Shown: positions 45,841-56,664 of the stretch, in pieces
Layout: the number at the start of each line of letters is the position of its first letter
Numbering within the stretch: position 1 is the first letter of the stretch
Assembly: GCA_028023455.1 (NCBI GenBank)
Contig: JAQFVV010000205.1
Span: forward strand, 913,353-977,352
DNA: 64,000 nt
Source of the DNA: Epiperipatus broadwayi
Taxonomy: Eukaryota > Onychophora > Udeonychophora > Euonychophora > Peripatidae
Direction of reading: 5' to 3'
Position numbers and translations under genes: made by a program
The notes under the pieces: model-generated
Databases searched by the model: none
Told to the model about the DNA's origin: nothing
The model's input: the letters and a program-made list of their open reading frames with translations, nothing else

Positions 45841-46109
45841 TTATTTATATAAGTAATTAAAGCATGGACTAATGAGGATTTAATTGTAGATATGTCAGTA
45901 CTAAGATTATGAAAGATAGTTTGCAATATTCAAAAACATTCCCTAAGCAGCCAGTGATCAAACATGAGCCACTGGCAAAGGTTACATTTTTATACATATT
46001 GTACAATCATAAAACACTAAAAAACTGATACCAAAATTAATTCATTTGCCTTCCATAAGCTTCACACATCCTTATAGAGTTCTGGACAGCCTATGAAAGA
46101 CTATTAATG
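45841..46109. other. Unassigned AT-rich DNA
   Basis: No gene was seen. Confidence 0.45.
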
Positions 46110-46210
46110 AGTTCTGTAGGATTTAGTGTAGTGATAACATATCAGACTAAATAGGTAAAAGATATTGTATTCAAACTCAACCCTCCTATGCAATAAATTA
46201 TTCATTTATA
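46110..46210 (+). mobile_element. tRNA-derived SINE, family 1, decayed
   Basis: GGATTTAGTGTAGTGATAAC, ATATCAGACTAAATAGGT and ATTCAAACTCAACCC follow the head order of family 1, ending in CAATAAATTATTCA. Confidence 0.5.
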
Positions 46211-47399
46211 TCTTGTGATTTATTAATTAATATTTACATGATTCACACTACTTTTTCTATGATTATTAGTAGTAGTAGTGGTTCTAGTGTTAGTATTATA
46301 GCTACTATTAAAACACTCAATAATTTATATTATAGTAGTATAAGTAATAGTCGATTTAAATTAACTTTATTTGGTTTAATACTTACAATTTATGAGATAT
46401 ATGATAAAATTACATTGGTTTTAGTGATTCTTTACATGTATTGATAAAAAAAGCACAAAGTAAGGAAATAGAAAAATGGATGATTTTTATATGCCAAATA
46501 TAAGTCACATCAGAACAATAATCAATATATATATATAAAAGTATAAATAATATCCAAGTTGCTGCACTGTTGTAAATGAGATCAGACTCTAAGTATCTGC
46601 AAAAATATCAACTGATGCATGAGACTAGTCTCTCTTTTTAGTATTATCTAATTTGATTTTAGAGTGTTTTGTATTACAAGATGTGGGATTAAAACTTAAG
46701 TAGCATTTTGTGAACCAGAGTGTGAAAAAAAATAAAGCTGGTGATTCTTATATTGGGAAAATATCTCTCTGCAGGTTGTTAATGAGGTTGTTGATTGTTT
46801 GTAATATTGAATGAGTAAGGTTAATAATAAGAATATGGCAAGGAAGAAGAGAGAAACAATCCAGAAGAAAGTGTTCCAAGATTTCTTCATCTATGATGGA
46901 GGGTGCATAATGGATCTATATTTATAAAGTGTTACTTATAGGAGAGAAAAGAGTCAGTAGAAAGGGCTTTGACATTTATTTTAATTAAGAAAGGCTAGAT
47001 ATTTGGCTTCTAAGTAACAGTATTTGAACTTTTTTATACTGCATTTGTTATTACATAGAAACATTATGATATCATTATTTTCTATTCGTATGTTTGGCAA
47101 TAGCTTATTTTATTTAGAAGTTGTTTGCTTGCTTATGAGGCTTACTAAATCATTTGATGATCTTAATGATGATGATCATAATAATGATGATGTTAATGAT
47201 GATGATTTAAATGCATATCATAAATAGTTGCTATTAATGAGTTTATAGTTCTTAAAAGTAAATCTCAAATTTAGTCAATTTAAAATATATCATGATAGGC
47301 ATACTGGGTGGGGGACAATAGACTACAAATTATTAGGCACAGTATTCAAATGGGAAATTTGTTTTAGATGGTCAATATTAAATATAAAGATGGATACCA
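46211..47399. other. Unassigned AT-rich DNA with a GAT-rich run
   Basis: No gene was recognised. GATGATGATCATAATAATGA and neighbours at about 47155-47210 form a (GAT)n-like tract. It resembles an RTE 3' tail, but no RTE sequence precedes it. Confidence 0.5.
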
Positions 47400-47525
47400 G
47401 TGAAGTATTATAATGTGGTGTATTGGTAGAGTGGCAGACATTTGAGTTCGGGTGCATGGATTCAACCCCAGCTTCATTACAGCTCTGAGAAAAACTGTTG
47501 TGTACAAAACTCATCTGAATTGGAA
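47400..47525 (+). mobile_element. tRNA-derived SINE, family 1, best promoter boxes
   Basis: A box TGGTAGAGTGG (47424-47434) and B box GGATTCAACCCC (47458-47469) fit the pol III internal promoter pattern. Between them lie CAGACATTTGAGTTCGGGTG. The tail is short. Confidence 0.75.
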
Positions 47526-48500
47526 AATTTAATATACTGCATTTAAAAGATATTGTTTAAAGGATTGTTAGATATCATAATGGTGGTATAATGGCTTTTA
47601 AATAGACACTGCTTGACAAAAATTTCAAATCATTATTGAAAAAACAACGAAAAGGCAGTCTTCACTAACTTAACTAATTGTTGGTTGCTAAGAATTTAAT
47701 GATTTTTTTTCAGTTTTGTTTTACAATATTAAAAATTGCAAAATATCCATTTACTAACCAAAATTGAATGATACATTGGATGGGCTGGGGGGGGGGGGGC
47801 TCAAGGCTATAGAATTTAATTAAACCCTAGCCTATAGGATTTATTAAACTCAAACTATAGCTATTTTAAATTTTTTAAAAACATTTACTTTTTTTGTTTT
47901 TTTAAAAGCATCCCTTATTTCAATTCTACTAAAATGCAACTGTCCACCAATGCAAAATCTCACACTATCCTTTCTCATTACATTTATCAGATGAGCTAGC
48001 ATTTCACATAATTTTTTTAAGTTATGGTATTTTTTTAATATTATTTTTATATTATAAAATAAGTTGTTTATTGAAAATAATCGTTTTTTAAAAAACATTT
48101 TTGTTTTATAAATTTTGCTGTTTGTTTAATTTTTACTTCTATCAAATGAAATTTCTTTAAATTTTATATATCAATGCATTATTTCAGCAAAGCCCAGCTG
48201 ATTGTTCACTCTAACAGTGATAATTGGCCAACTTTCAAACCAAGTTGATATCATTTCAGTAAGTCTTCGGCGATGGTGGTATAATTTTTTAAAAATTGTT
48301 TTTCATTGAATTGCATGGATAATATATTCAAAAACATTCATAGTTGATTAAAATATAAAGAGAAAGAAATGAAGGATGAAAAATAAAAAATAATATATTT
48401 AAAAAATATTTGATAATGCACTAAAACTCCCAAAATAATTTTTTTCTTCAAACACAGTTTTGGTTATTGTGTGTAACAAAAAAAAACATGGAGCATACAT
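47526..48500. other. Unassigned DNA with a G-run
   Basis: A run of about twelve G lies at 47787-47799. The minus frame 47850-48098 has no motif. No gene was seen. Confidence 0.5.
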
Positions 48501-48551
48501 AAATTAATTAATTCAATCATCATTAAACACGATGACTGAATTAATTAATTT
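48501..48551. repeat. Short palindrome, AAATTAATTAATTCA
   Basis: AAATTAATTAATTCAATCAT(C) is mirrored by GATGACTGAATTAATTAATTT around ATTAAACAC. The arms pair with one unmatched base. Confidence 0.85.
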
Positions 48552-48639
48552 GTAGTCACTTTATGCTTTTATTTCAAGTTGTATATGAAAACCAAAGGCT
48601 GCAAAATGAAGTTTGCTATTAAATGAAAGGTTTTTTAAT

Positions 48640-49195
48640 ATCTTAGATTATTAATACAGATGAAGACATAATAGATCAAGTAAATTGAATTTGAAGTTCT
48701 TTTGGTAGAAATAATCTTAGTATTAAACAGAACTATGTCTATATGTTTCAAAAGAAAGGTTTTTATTACATGTGTTTTACCAATACTTACTCATGGATGT
48801 GAGATTTGAACATTTGGTAGAAGAATAAGATAGAGATATCAGACCACTTAACAAAGTATGGGCAGATATATATTAGGAATTACAAAAGAGTAAAAAAAAT
48901 ACATGGGTGAGAGAACAAACAGGTGGTGCTGATATCATCGAAAGAATTAAAATATTGGACTGGAGCTAGACTGGACATATTGCTAAAAGAGATAGTAATA
49001 GATGGACAATTGTAATCTTAAACTAAATTTTAAGACATTATAACAGACCTAGAAAGAGACCCTACATGAGATGCATAGATGAAATAAAAAAGACTGTTGG
49101 AGTGGTATGGAGAAGAGAGGCTAGAAATCAGAGAAGATTGATCAAATTTGAAGAGCACTTCATCTTGCAATGGCTGAAAATTATGATGATGATGA
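48640..49195 (+). mobile_element. RTE-type LINE 3' fragment
   Basis: Blocks in order: TYGCEI-TFGRRIR-like sequence (about 48790), MGRYILGITKE-like (about 48860), TGGADIIERIK (48920), GHIAKRDSNRWT (about 48972), then the open frame MRCIDEIKKTVGVVWRREAR (49066 on) ending in ATGATGATGATGATAATAAC. It matches 39255-39900 on the opposite strand. Stops interrupt the first half. Confidence 0.85.
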
Positions 49196-49584
49196 TAATA
49201 ACCAAAATTGTAGTTAAAGAAAAAGTATTTTTTAATGCATTACAGCTCAAATTAAATGTTTTGTTATAAAATATTTTATATACATTTTTTTTAAAATAAT
49301 AATAATTATCTTTTTAAAGTTTTTAAATTTTAAGCAAAACAACAGGTCATTTAAATTAAATAAAAATTTATAAAAGCCAATAACATTAAAACAATATTTC
49401 AAACGTGAATTGTTACTGATCGGGAGTGTTTTAAAATGAGGCCCACTCTTGTATATATAATCCTATTTTAAGTAAACCGTTTAATTTTAATTAATTGCTA
49501 GCACAGAAAATTAATTTTGAAAGCAGAAAAATCAGTTGTAAGTGATGATTAATAAATACTACCATTCTTATATTCTTAATGTTA
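49196..49584. other. Unassigned AT-rich DNA
   Basis: No gene was seen. Confidence 0.45.
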
Positions 49585-50345
49585 AAACTATTAAAACATG
49601 TGATCACCTTTTCCTACAGTTCCAGAAATTCTCAAAGCAGTGGCAAATTTCCCCATACAATAGTGCCACCTAGTGCACGCTATAGTAATCAATTGATATT
49701 AGAAGATTGTGGATTTTAATCCCCTTCCAGTGCTTTCTCATCTAATATTCCTGGACTCACGGTTTTGATCTAAGATTAGTGTATCTGGATCTTTGTGTCT
49801 AATGCATCTCTCTAACACCTACATTTTACCATATTGGTTAACTATAAATCTATCTATCCAAAATAAAAACACAATAATACATTTCCAATCCAAGCTTATT
49901 TGCTTATATATAAAACATCTGAACCCAGTTCATTATGTGTACATTTTGATGTCTTTGATTTTTTAGTAACCATAGTTACCATTATCCTTTGGCTAGAATT
50001 GGTATTAAATTATTAAAACATCACATGACTATCTTTTTCTCTGCTCATACAAACTGTCAAAACAGTAGCAAATGTCTTCATATAATACTGCTATCTGGTG
50101 CAAACTATAATAATCAATAGATGCTATAAAAGTTATTCCGTTTTAATCCCTATCCAAAGTCATCTCCTCTAATACGCCCAGACTAATTTCTAGCTTGTAG
50201 CTTTCATTCTAAACAAAGGATAATAGTGACTATGGTTATTTTAAAAACCAAAGACAACAAAATATACCGATACTGAATTGAATTCAGATCTGTATGTTTA
50301 AACGTGCAAATTCACTTGAATTCAAAACATTATGTTTTTATTTGG
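49585..50345. repeat. Two direct copies of the foldback repeat family
   Basis: Copy 1 (about 49590-49990) and copy 2 (about 50005-50345) each run in the order ACATG[T/A]GATCAC-like end; AGTGCCACCTAGTGCACGCT; ATCAATTGATATTAGAAG-type; CAGTGCTTTCTCATCTAATA; CAATCCAAGCTTATTTGC; and GATGTCTTTGATTTTTTAGT. They are in tandem, not inverted. They show the full single-arm sequence from which the foldback forms derive. Confidence 0.8.
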
Positions 50346-50559
50346 GGCTGGTATAGCTTTTCGTAGTTAGCCAGTAAGGTAAAAGCTGGCAGCATATTTA
50401 TAATAGATTTTAAAAAGTTGATTGCTATCAATAAAAACATTAATAAATTTTTCTTACTAAGTTTAATAATTGTAAAAGATCTGAAGTTCTTCTTTAATGT
50501 AAGAATAAATTATAATATATATATATAATATTTAAATACATGTATATTATTTATACTAA
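50346..50559. other. Unassigned AT-rich DNA
   Basis: Nothing recognised except a short AT run. Confidence 0.45.
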
Positions 50560-50655
50560 ACTTAATGTAATTATAAGGGACTTGAACTCAGATTTTCAAG
50601 CTCCCCGCAGCTATCCAATCCATCTTATACAATACACATATTTAAATATTACATA
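50560..50655 (-). repeat. tRNA-like repeat remnant
   Basis: On the minus strand GATGGATTGGATAGCTGCGG and CTGAGTTCAAGTCCC resemble pol III A and B boxes. It is similar to 42235-42440. Confidence 0.5.
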
Positions 50656-50679
50656 TTCAACCTGTATTCTGCTCACTCC

Positions 50680-51240
50680 TCTTCTATATAATGAAATATG
50701 CATATTAAGGCCCTATGTGTGAGAAGTCAGATTGACTTAAAGTCAAAATAAAAATAATATTGGCATCAATTAGGACTTTGAGCATTCCATCATCAGATTT
50801 TCAATGATATGGATGGCTGAAGAGGTGGAAAGTGGAAAAGAATGAAGCTTATCCATTAAGGTTTGAAAATTTGTTATCTTAATATAAACTGAGCACTGAT
50901 TGTATATTTATGTGGGAGATAATGATCTGGCCAACTGATGAGTGCTGGTTCAGTACAAAATACATATATTGGAGGTCAGTTCTTTTTCACATATATGTGG
51001 TCATGTGTATTGGTTGTATAAGATGTAATGGATAGCTGTAGGGAGTTTGAAATTGTATCAAAAACCAAATATAATATGTACTAAAATAAATTCTAGAAGA
51101 GTATATAGATAATTATCAACTACTGTAGTAATAAGTTTGGTATAAAACAATATTTATTACTTTTCTAAGCCAGGCTTTCAATACAGCGTATCTTTGTCAA
51201 AGTATGACTAAAGTAAATATTAGCAAATACATTAGCATAT
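50680..51240 (+). mobile_element. Hammerhead-bearing short repeat, plus copy
   Basis: TGTGAGAAGTCAGATTGACT, GGACTTTGAGCATTCCATCA, TATGGATGGCTGAAGAGGTG and TCTTAATATAAACTGAGCAC match the 40.2 kb unit in order up to the hammerhead at 50935. After it come TAGCTGTAGGGAGTTTGAAA and a segment (AACTACTGTAGTAATAAGTT, 51118 on) shared with 58390-58570. No ORF. Confidence 0.75.
50916..50985 (+). ncRNA. Hammerhead ribozyme motif (type I), one core base changed
   Basis: CTGATGA 50935-50941; stem II GTGCT/AGTAC (one G-T) with loop GGTTC; AAAA 50957-50960 in place of GAAA; minimal stem III TACATATA 50961-50968; stem I CCAA (50931-50934) with TTGG (50969-50972), then GATC with GGTC beyond an internal loop. 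Confidence 0.75.
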
Positions 51241-51719
51241 CTGAATGTATATAGATATACCTTAAACTAATCACTGATTATCATAGATTTGCATATTTGC
51301 ATGTGTAAATTGACCTAGCTGTTGGCTACATCATTCGATTAAATGACCAATGCTTGTTAATTAGGAATGCTATTAGCTCTTATATTTATGAAGTTAATTA
51401 TGTGCCTGCTTCTTTTACTTTTCACTTTCTGTTATTATTTTCTAGACAAATAATTTTAGCATCAACAAATTTAAAGGGAATGAGCAGTTTTTTCTCATGG
51501 TGTACAAATACTGAGCTATAAGTAGTGTTATATTTAGCTCTGTTATATAAATGAGTGTGCCAAGTGATTTTTGATTTTAATTTTGCATGTGTCACTCTTT
51601 AAATAATACATAAAAAATATTATTAACTGATCTTAATAATAATAAACAGACACAAATAAGTATAGCCATTACAATTCAACAAAAAAGAAAAGAAAAAGAG
51701 AAGAGAGGAAAAAAACTAC
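51241..51719. other. Unassigned AT-rich DNA
   Basis: No gene was seen. Confidence 0.45.
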
Positions 51720-52050
51720 CATAGAAATGAGTTTTGTGGTGATCATACAAACTAACCTGTGAACCACATATATTTCCACATATAAAACATACTAGTCCTT
51801 TTTTTAAAAAATTGATATTGTCTGATGTCTTTTAATTTCTTCAGCAGAAAATTTCTTTCTAAAGTGCTTCAACACCATATCTAATTATAGCTCTCCAATG
51901 TATTCTATTTTATGTCACGTCTTTCCATTGAAAACAAGAAGCACTGCTCTTGTTTAGAATGGCTTAAGAGATAATCCTTATAATGCAAACAGGATTTACT
52001 TATTCCATGACATTCATGCTCATGTTCACTGTAAAACAATTTTTTAGAAA
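51720..52050 (-). mobile_element. LINE C-terminus with C2H2 zinc finger
   Basis: The minus strand encodes GLVCFICGNICGSQVSLYDH then HKTHF (51724-51792), a C-x2-C-x12-H-x4-H zinc finger. It is preceded in other frames by a FSAEEIKRHQ-like stretch and, near 52000, CLHYKDYLLSHSKQEQ. This layout (YKD..LK, a WED-type block, then a terminal finger) is that of the C-terminus of some animal LINE RT proteins. A second, more decayed copy is at 62845-63125. It could instead be a remnant of another zinc-finger transposon protein. Confidence 0.6.
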
Positions 52051-53799
52051 GTTTGCATTGTTCATTTGTTTTCCGTGTTCAACCAAATGAAGATGTGATT
52101 TTACAATAAAGGACTATCCTATTATATCTAACAAGATGTAGAATATTGTTATATCTAACAGCATAAAGAACACATTGATTGGTTTTATGATTTTGACATT
52201 TTTAAAATTTTACAGAGCATCCTTAAAAGAAAACTTTTTTTAATGCCTTATATTATGCCGATAATGAGCCAAGTTTCACTAATATCAACAAGAAATATTA
52301 AAAACTACTTATATTATCCTAAAGAGGTCAATACATGTAAAGTTTTAAACTACCTATTTATCCACCCTCACAAAGCATTATATATAAATCAACAAATATA
52401 AATACTGATATAAAATCAATTTGTAAGAAGAATTTTATTAAATTGACTATTAAAAACTGAACTCATTCTTTAATGAAAGCATTAATTGGCTTTGGCTGTT
52501 TGTAATGTTGTAAATAAATAAACTATAATTATTATATTTTCTTGTTATAATTAGTCTTGCAAATTTTCGATCATTGAATACAGATGTAAGAGAAAATAAA
52601 GATTTTATTGAGGAAATAGGAATTGACTTCGATTGTAGATAAATTAATGATTTTCGTTTTATATCTCAAATTATATGTTGTTTAATAATTTATTTTATAA
52701 AAATGTTCATGTTTTTAAATAAAATTTTATTTTTAATGGATATTGACATTTTTTAACTTTTATCTAAATCGTTTTATTGTTATTATTTTTTTTTTGCATA
52801 ATTTATTATTTTAAAACAAAAATTAAAATTCATCCATTTTTTTTTCTTAAAAAGTATTTTAGGCTCGTGTTAGAGATTACAATATCTCGTGCTTTTTTAT
52901 TGTTTCCCTTTTTTCTCCGATGCTTGAGGTAAAAATCTCCACATTTGGTTTATGACAGTTCGTCCCTGGATGTCCTAGCGTAGATTTCTAAAATGCCAAA
53001 GGTTGACATTTTTGTTTCTATAGAAACAAAGTTTCTCTTTCACTTAACTCTTTTTTCACTCAAGGGTTATTGTATTTTTTATTATTGTTGTGGATTTGAT
53101 TCATTGTCGCTTAAAACATCTTTTTTTTTTAAAGAGGAAATCTTTTATTAATTTTTTTGTGTGTGTAACAGATTTTTAAAATTAAATATTTAATTTTTAA
53201 TCTTTTTATTTCATTTCTGACATTCTGTTGCTGAAATGTAAAGAAATAAGATTTATGAAAGCGTGTGTGTGTTGCTTTCTGTACTGTTATATAAATTTTG
53301 TAGATGTTGCATTAATGTTGTAAATGTCGCAATATTGATTCATTTGTTCCATCTGCGCATTTGATTGTTCAATTTTGAGGAAATGTTTGCCTTCTCTCAT
53401 CGGTCCAGATGTTTATAATTTAATTACGTGATTAATGACAGAGGGCTCTGGCATCAGCTTACATAAATTTTATATAATAATTCAGACACAAAGGAAAAAA
53501 AGTATTTTCTTTTCTTTTATAACTAATTCATCGTCATTTATTGACCTTTAAATTGCAGGCGACACTTGTCCTTTCTAATAGACCATTTTTGTCATCCATT
53601 AGTCATTTTAAACACATTTACACATCCTTCTCTATGCAACCTGTTGTTTTTTAATTTCATAATGCCTTTCTTTTTAACATCACATTCTTACATTTTTCAT
53701 CCCTTTCTTCATCTTTAAACATTTAATACTAAAAACAACATTCCATTATTTCATTGCATAACAAAGGACTCTCCAGTATGCTTCCAACAAGAATAAAGG
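52051..53799. other. Unassigned DNA
   Basis: No gene was recognised over about 1.7 kb. Many T-runs occur between 52720 and 53200. Between 52860 and 53060 and around 53330-53470 the sequence is less AT-rich with several CpG, but no open frame or splice-bounded exon could be supported. Confidence 0.5.
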
Positions 53800-54216
53800 G
53801 CAATGTCACGTGTTGTATTGTGGCTTCTCCTTAAACGAAGTTGAGAATCTCTCAGCAATTATGCCCAGAGAAACCTGTTAGCCGCTATTTTCCACTCCTC
53901 ACTTTAGTTTTCCCATATTCTGCTCCATCCCATTTCCACAACATAATCTTTGTCAACTCTATTGCCTTCATATCTAAATCTCCCTTATCTTTTCCCAAAC
54001 CCAGCATAAAAACCAATAACCCACTTTCTGTGTAATCACTTTTTTCATATTTATTCTTCCATAACTTCATTATTTGTACCCTTTCTGTTTTCAAGCATTT
54101 ACATTCAGTTAATAAATGCCTAATATTTTCTATTCCTTCCTTACATAATTTACAGACTAAATCACCCATATTTTTCCATTTACATGTATATTCTCTTGTA
54201 TATTCTTCTTTTTCTA
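53800..54216 (-). mobile_element. LINE family B, C-terminal end, longest open copy
   Basis: The minus open frame 53885-54247 encodes EEYTREYTCKWKNMGDLVCK, then LCKEGIENIRHLLTECKCLK and TERVQIMKLWKNKYEKSDYT, down to KTKVRSGK. The C-x2-C-x8-H-x4-C spacing (CKLC ... HLLTEC) is the terminal cysteine-histidine motif of these LINEs. The first residues of the open frame come from the adjoining foldback repeat, not from the LINE. The 3' UTR hairpin GAATCTCTCAGCAATTATGC (plus, 53846) and CCCAGAGAAAC are kept. Confidence 0.85.
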
Positions 54217-54371
54217 CTTTAGTGCCATCTAGTATAAGTTTTAACAATTATGAGTGTGAAATGGGAGTGTTATTAACCTGACAATAAAAAAAAAAGCTCC
54301 CATTAGTAGAAAAATTTAATTGTTATCTAGTAATTATTGATTACTCAAGCTTACAATAGGTGGCACTAAAG
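54217..54371. repeat. Foldback repeat, short palindromic copy
   Basis: CTTTAGTGCCATCTAGTATA (54217) is mirrored by ACAATAGGTGGCACTAAAG at about 54353-54371, with ATTACTCAAGCTTAC in the right arm. It abuts the truncated 5' end of the LINE. Confidence 0.75.
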
Positions 54372-55369
54372 ATGTATTTCCAGCAAAGAAGTCCCTAAAG
54401 TTAAAAAAAAAAGAGATTTACTAAATATATAGTTAGTTATTTCAGGATATTAGTTTGAATTTAAAGACAGTTATTGGCTGCATCCCAGATTTGAATCTCA
54501 AATCTTTATTAATAAAGATAAAACTAAAAAATGATCTGAAAATAGGAATTGATTCTCACCCATTTTGTAACTAGTGGTTATTTAAATTTACAATAGATGT
54601 CACTAGAATAGATAGAAGGAAAAGAATTCATGACTTGTCAGGCAGACCAATTACCGTTTGATGGTTAAGAATAACTAGGCTCCAAAAGTTTTCTATGTAT
54701 TTTTTCAATAGAGACAGTATTTTCATGCATACTTTTTTACAATTAATTTTCTTTAATTTTTCATTACATATACATCTCAAAATATCTCGAAACAGTAAAC
54801 AGTTTTCATCTTTTTTTAATATATAAAGGTAAATCCTGATTTTAGTATGTATGCTTGAGTGACATCCCATAGTTACATCTTGATCTTTTCTTTTAAATAT
54901 GAGAAACTATAGCCTGCATCTATTTTATAAACATTTTATATTATTTAAGAGTAGTAATTAATTTATTGAGTGCACAGAAAGCATATATAAATACTTTAAA
55001 CAAGTTTTAACCTGTGTTCAATGCACTTTAAAATTCATAATAATCAAGCACATTTTGCCAACAGATGGACCTTCCATACCACAACACAAGATAGCGACAT
55101 TATAAAGAGATAAGAACAGCCATCTTATCTTTAACCTAAATGTCCACTTATATAGGCGAATCTGAAACATCTTGATTTGGAAGCATGAAGTTGTTGTTTT
55201 CTCTACTGTTTAAGTCCACTATTTCCTTTACAAATTAACGTACGTTGAATCTCGTGACGTACGTGAAATCTTGCGATTTACAGCGAGTTAATATTACGAT
55301 CTTAATGTTGGAAATTCTGTATAATTTTTTTCTAAAGTACAGGTATTTTCATACATGTACTCCAATATG
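54372..55369. other. Mostly unassigned, with scraps of the foldback repeat
   Basis: AGTGGTTATTTAAATTTACA with ATAGATGTCACTAG (about 54571-54606) and CATAATAATCAAGCACA (about 55037) look like decayed foldback-repeat pieces. A CpG cluster lies at 55240-55300. The minus frame 54628-54870 has no motif. Confidence 0.45.
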
Positions 55370-55536
55370 TAATATATGGGGGGTTTCAATTCAGACTTTC
55401 ATATGACCCTCAGCTATCCATGATTTCTCATACTGCTGACACCCTTGATCACACACGTGTTGAAAAGATAAATAATCACCAATATATGTATTTCATGCTA
55501 ATCCAGCACTCACCAGTTGGTCCAAATTATCATCTC

Positions 55537-55580
<44 letters not shown>

Positions 55581-55610
55581 CAATCAATGCTCAGATAACA
55601 ACTTAAATAT
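55370..55610 (-). mobile_element. Hammerhead-bearing short repeat, minus copy
   Basis: On the minus strand it contains the hammerhead at 55465-55540, then TCATATGAAAGTCTGAATTG and CCATATATTACATATTGGAG, matching the direct repeat of the 40 kb unit. A (CA)n(TA)n run (55541-55580) sits upstream of the ribozyme, where the 40 kb unit has TTGTATATATGGG. Confidence 0.75.
55465..55540 (-). ncRNA. Hammerhead ribozyme motif (type I), one core base changed
   Basis: Minus strand: CTGGTGA (55516-55510) for CTGATGA; stem II GTGCT/AGCAT with loop GGATT; intact GAAA (55494-55491); stem III TACATATA; stem I CCAA with TTGG (55482-55479), then ATAATT with GATTAT after an internal loop. The A-to-G change in the first box probably inactivates it. 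Confidence 0.75.
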
Positions 55611-55789
55611 TTTAGAAGTTCTAAAATTTGAAACTATGATAATTTTTTGCCTCATTATCCAACAATTAATCTAGTTCAGTAATTATACATTTTAATGACT
55701 TCAGATGCAAAAATATGATCTTTTGGTAGACAGATATTGTACATTAAATCATGAATCATGTGGTTCCCTAACCATAGTAAGTTTTAGGG

Positions 55790-56600
55790 TAGTGATAGTG
55801 GTTAAAAGTTAATTAGTTGCAGTTTTAACTCTCTGATAAAAGGATACTGTACTTTCTATTCAGCACAAAGTGGATGTTGAAGCTCATTTATCTTTTAAGA
55901 TGTCATTATTCATGTAAATCAAGAATGTGTGTAGAGATTAATATTATTAAGTATATTTATAAAAGATATTACACATGGAAAAGAGAGAAATGAAGTTGAG
56001 TTACTCCATGTATATGTGTTTAATTAAAAAATATTAACCTTTAATTGAGATTTAAGGTTTATATCTGGGCTAGAGATAATCTCTAGTTTAATAAATAATG
56101 AATGATAATCATTAATATATTTATCTAGAATGGATCATGTCAATGTTGCAGGTCAAATAAGCTTGATATCTGTAAATAAAAAATATAACAGTTTAATATT
56201 GATAAATATTGCATATATGATAAAGATAAATGTTAAAGATTGTGGCTAACTGATGAGTGCTAGTTCAGCACAGAATGCATCTTGGGATTCACTTGTTTTT
56301 TAAGATGTCATTCATGTGTTTCAAGAATGAATGATGGGTGGAGGTTATTAAGTATCTTTGTGAAAGATGTTACACATAGAAAAAAAAAGAAGTTGGATTA
56401 CTTCAAGTATATGTGTATTTAATTAATAAACAAATATAATAAGTTTTGAGATTTAAGGTTTATATCTGGGCTAAGGATATTTTCTAGCTTAATAAATCAT
56501 TAATAATAATCATTAATGTATTTATCTGGAGTAGATTATGTCAAAATTGTAGATGGAGTAAGTTTTACACTTGTATATAAAACTAACAACATATTTCGCT
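55790..56600 (+). mobile_element. Hammerhead-bearing repeat, two decayed tandem pieces
   Basis: Two related pieces lie head to tail. Near 55860-56110: TTCAGCACAAAGTGGATG, then ATTCATGTAAATCAAGAATG, AGTATATTTATAAAAGATAT and GGTTTATATCTGGGCTAGAG. Near 56240-56560: TTCAGCACAGAATGCATC, TTCATGTGTTTCAAGAATGA and GGTTTATATCTGGGCTAAGG. The period is about 400 bp. Only the second keeps a readable CTGATGA box. Confidence 0.65.
56235..56298 (+). ncRNA. Decayed hammerhead motif
   Basis: CTGATGA 56250-56256 and a perfect stem II GTGCT/AGCAC with loop AGTTC (56257-56271), followed by AGAA instead of GAAA, TGCATC and TTGG. Stem I CTAA/TTGG is kept. Confidence 0.6.
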
Positions 56601-56664
56601 ATCTAAATACAATAAATATATATCGATGAAATAGATGGCAGATTTCAGATCCAACCCAACATAA

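Noticed and set aside
47024-47227. Open frame ending in an acidic D/N tract as a protein
   Set aside because: The acidic tract is a translated (GAT)n simple repeat.
53841-54035. Plus-strand open frame
   Set aside because: It is antisense to the LINE B coding end at 53885-54216.
55420-55674. Open frame with a run of HT and IY dipeptides
   Set aside because: The dipeptide runs are translations of the (CA)n(TA)n microsatellite, and the rest is antisense to the hammerhead repeat.
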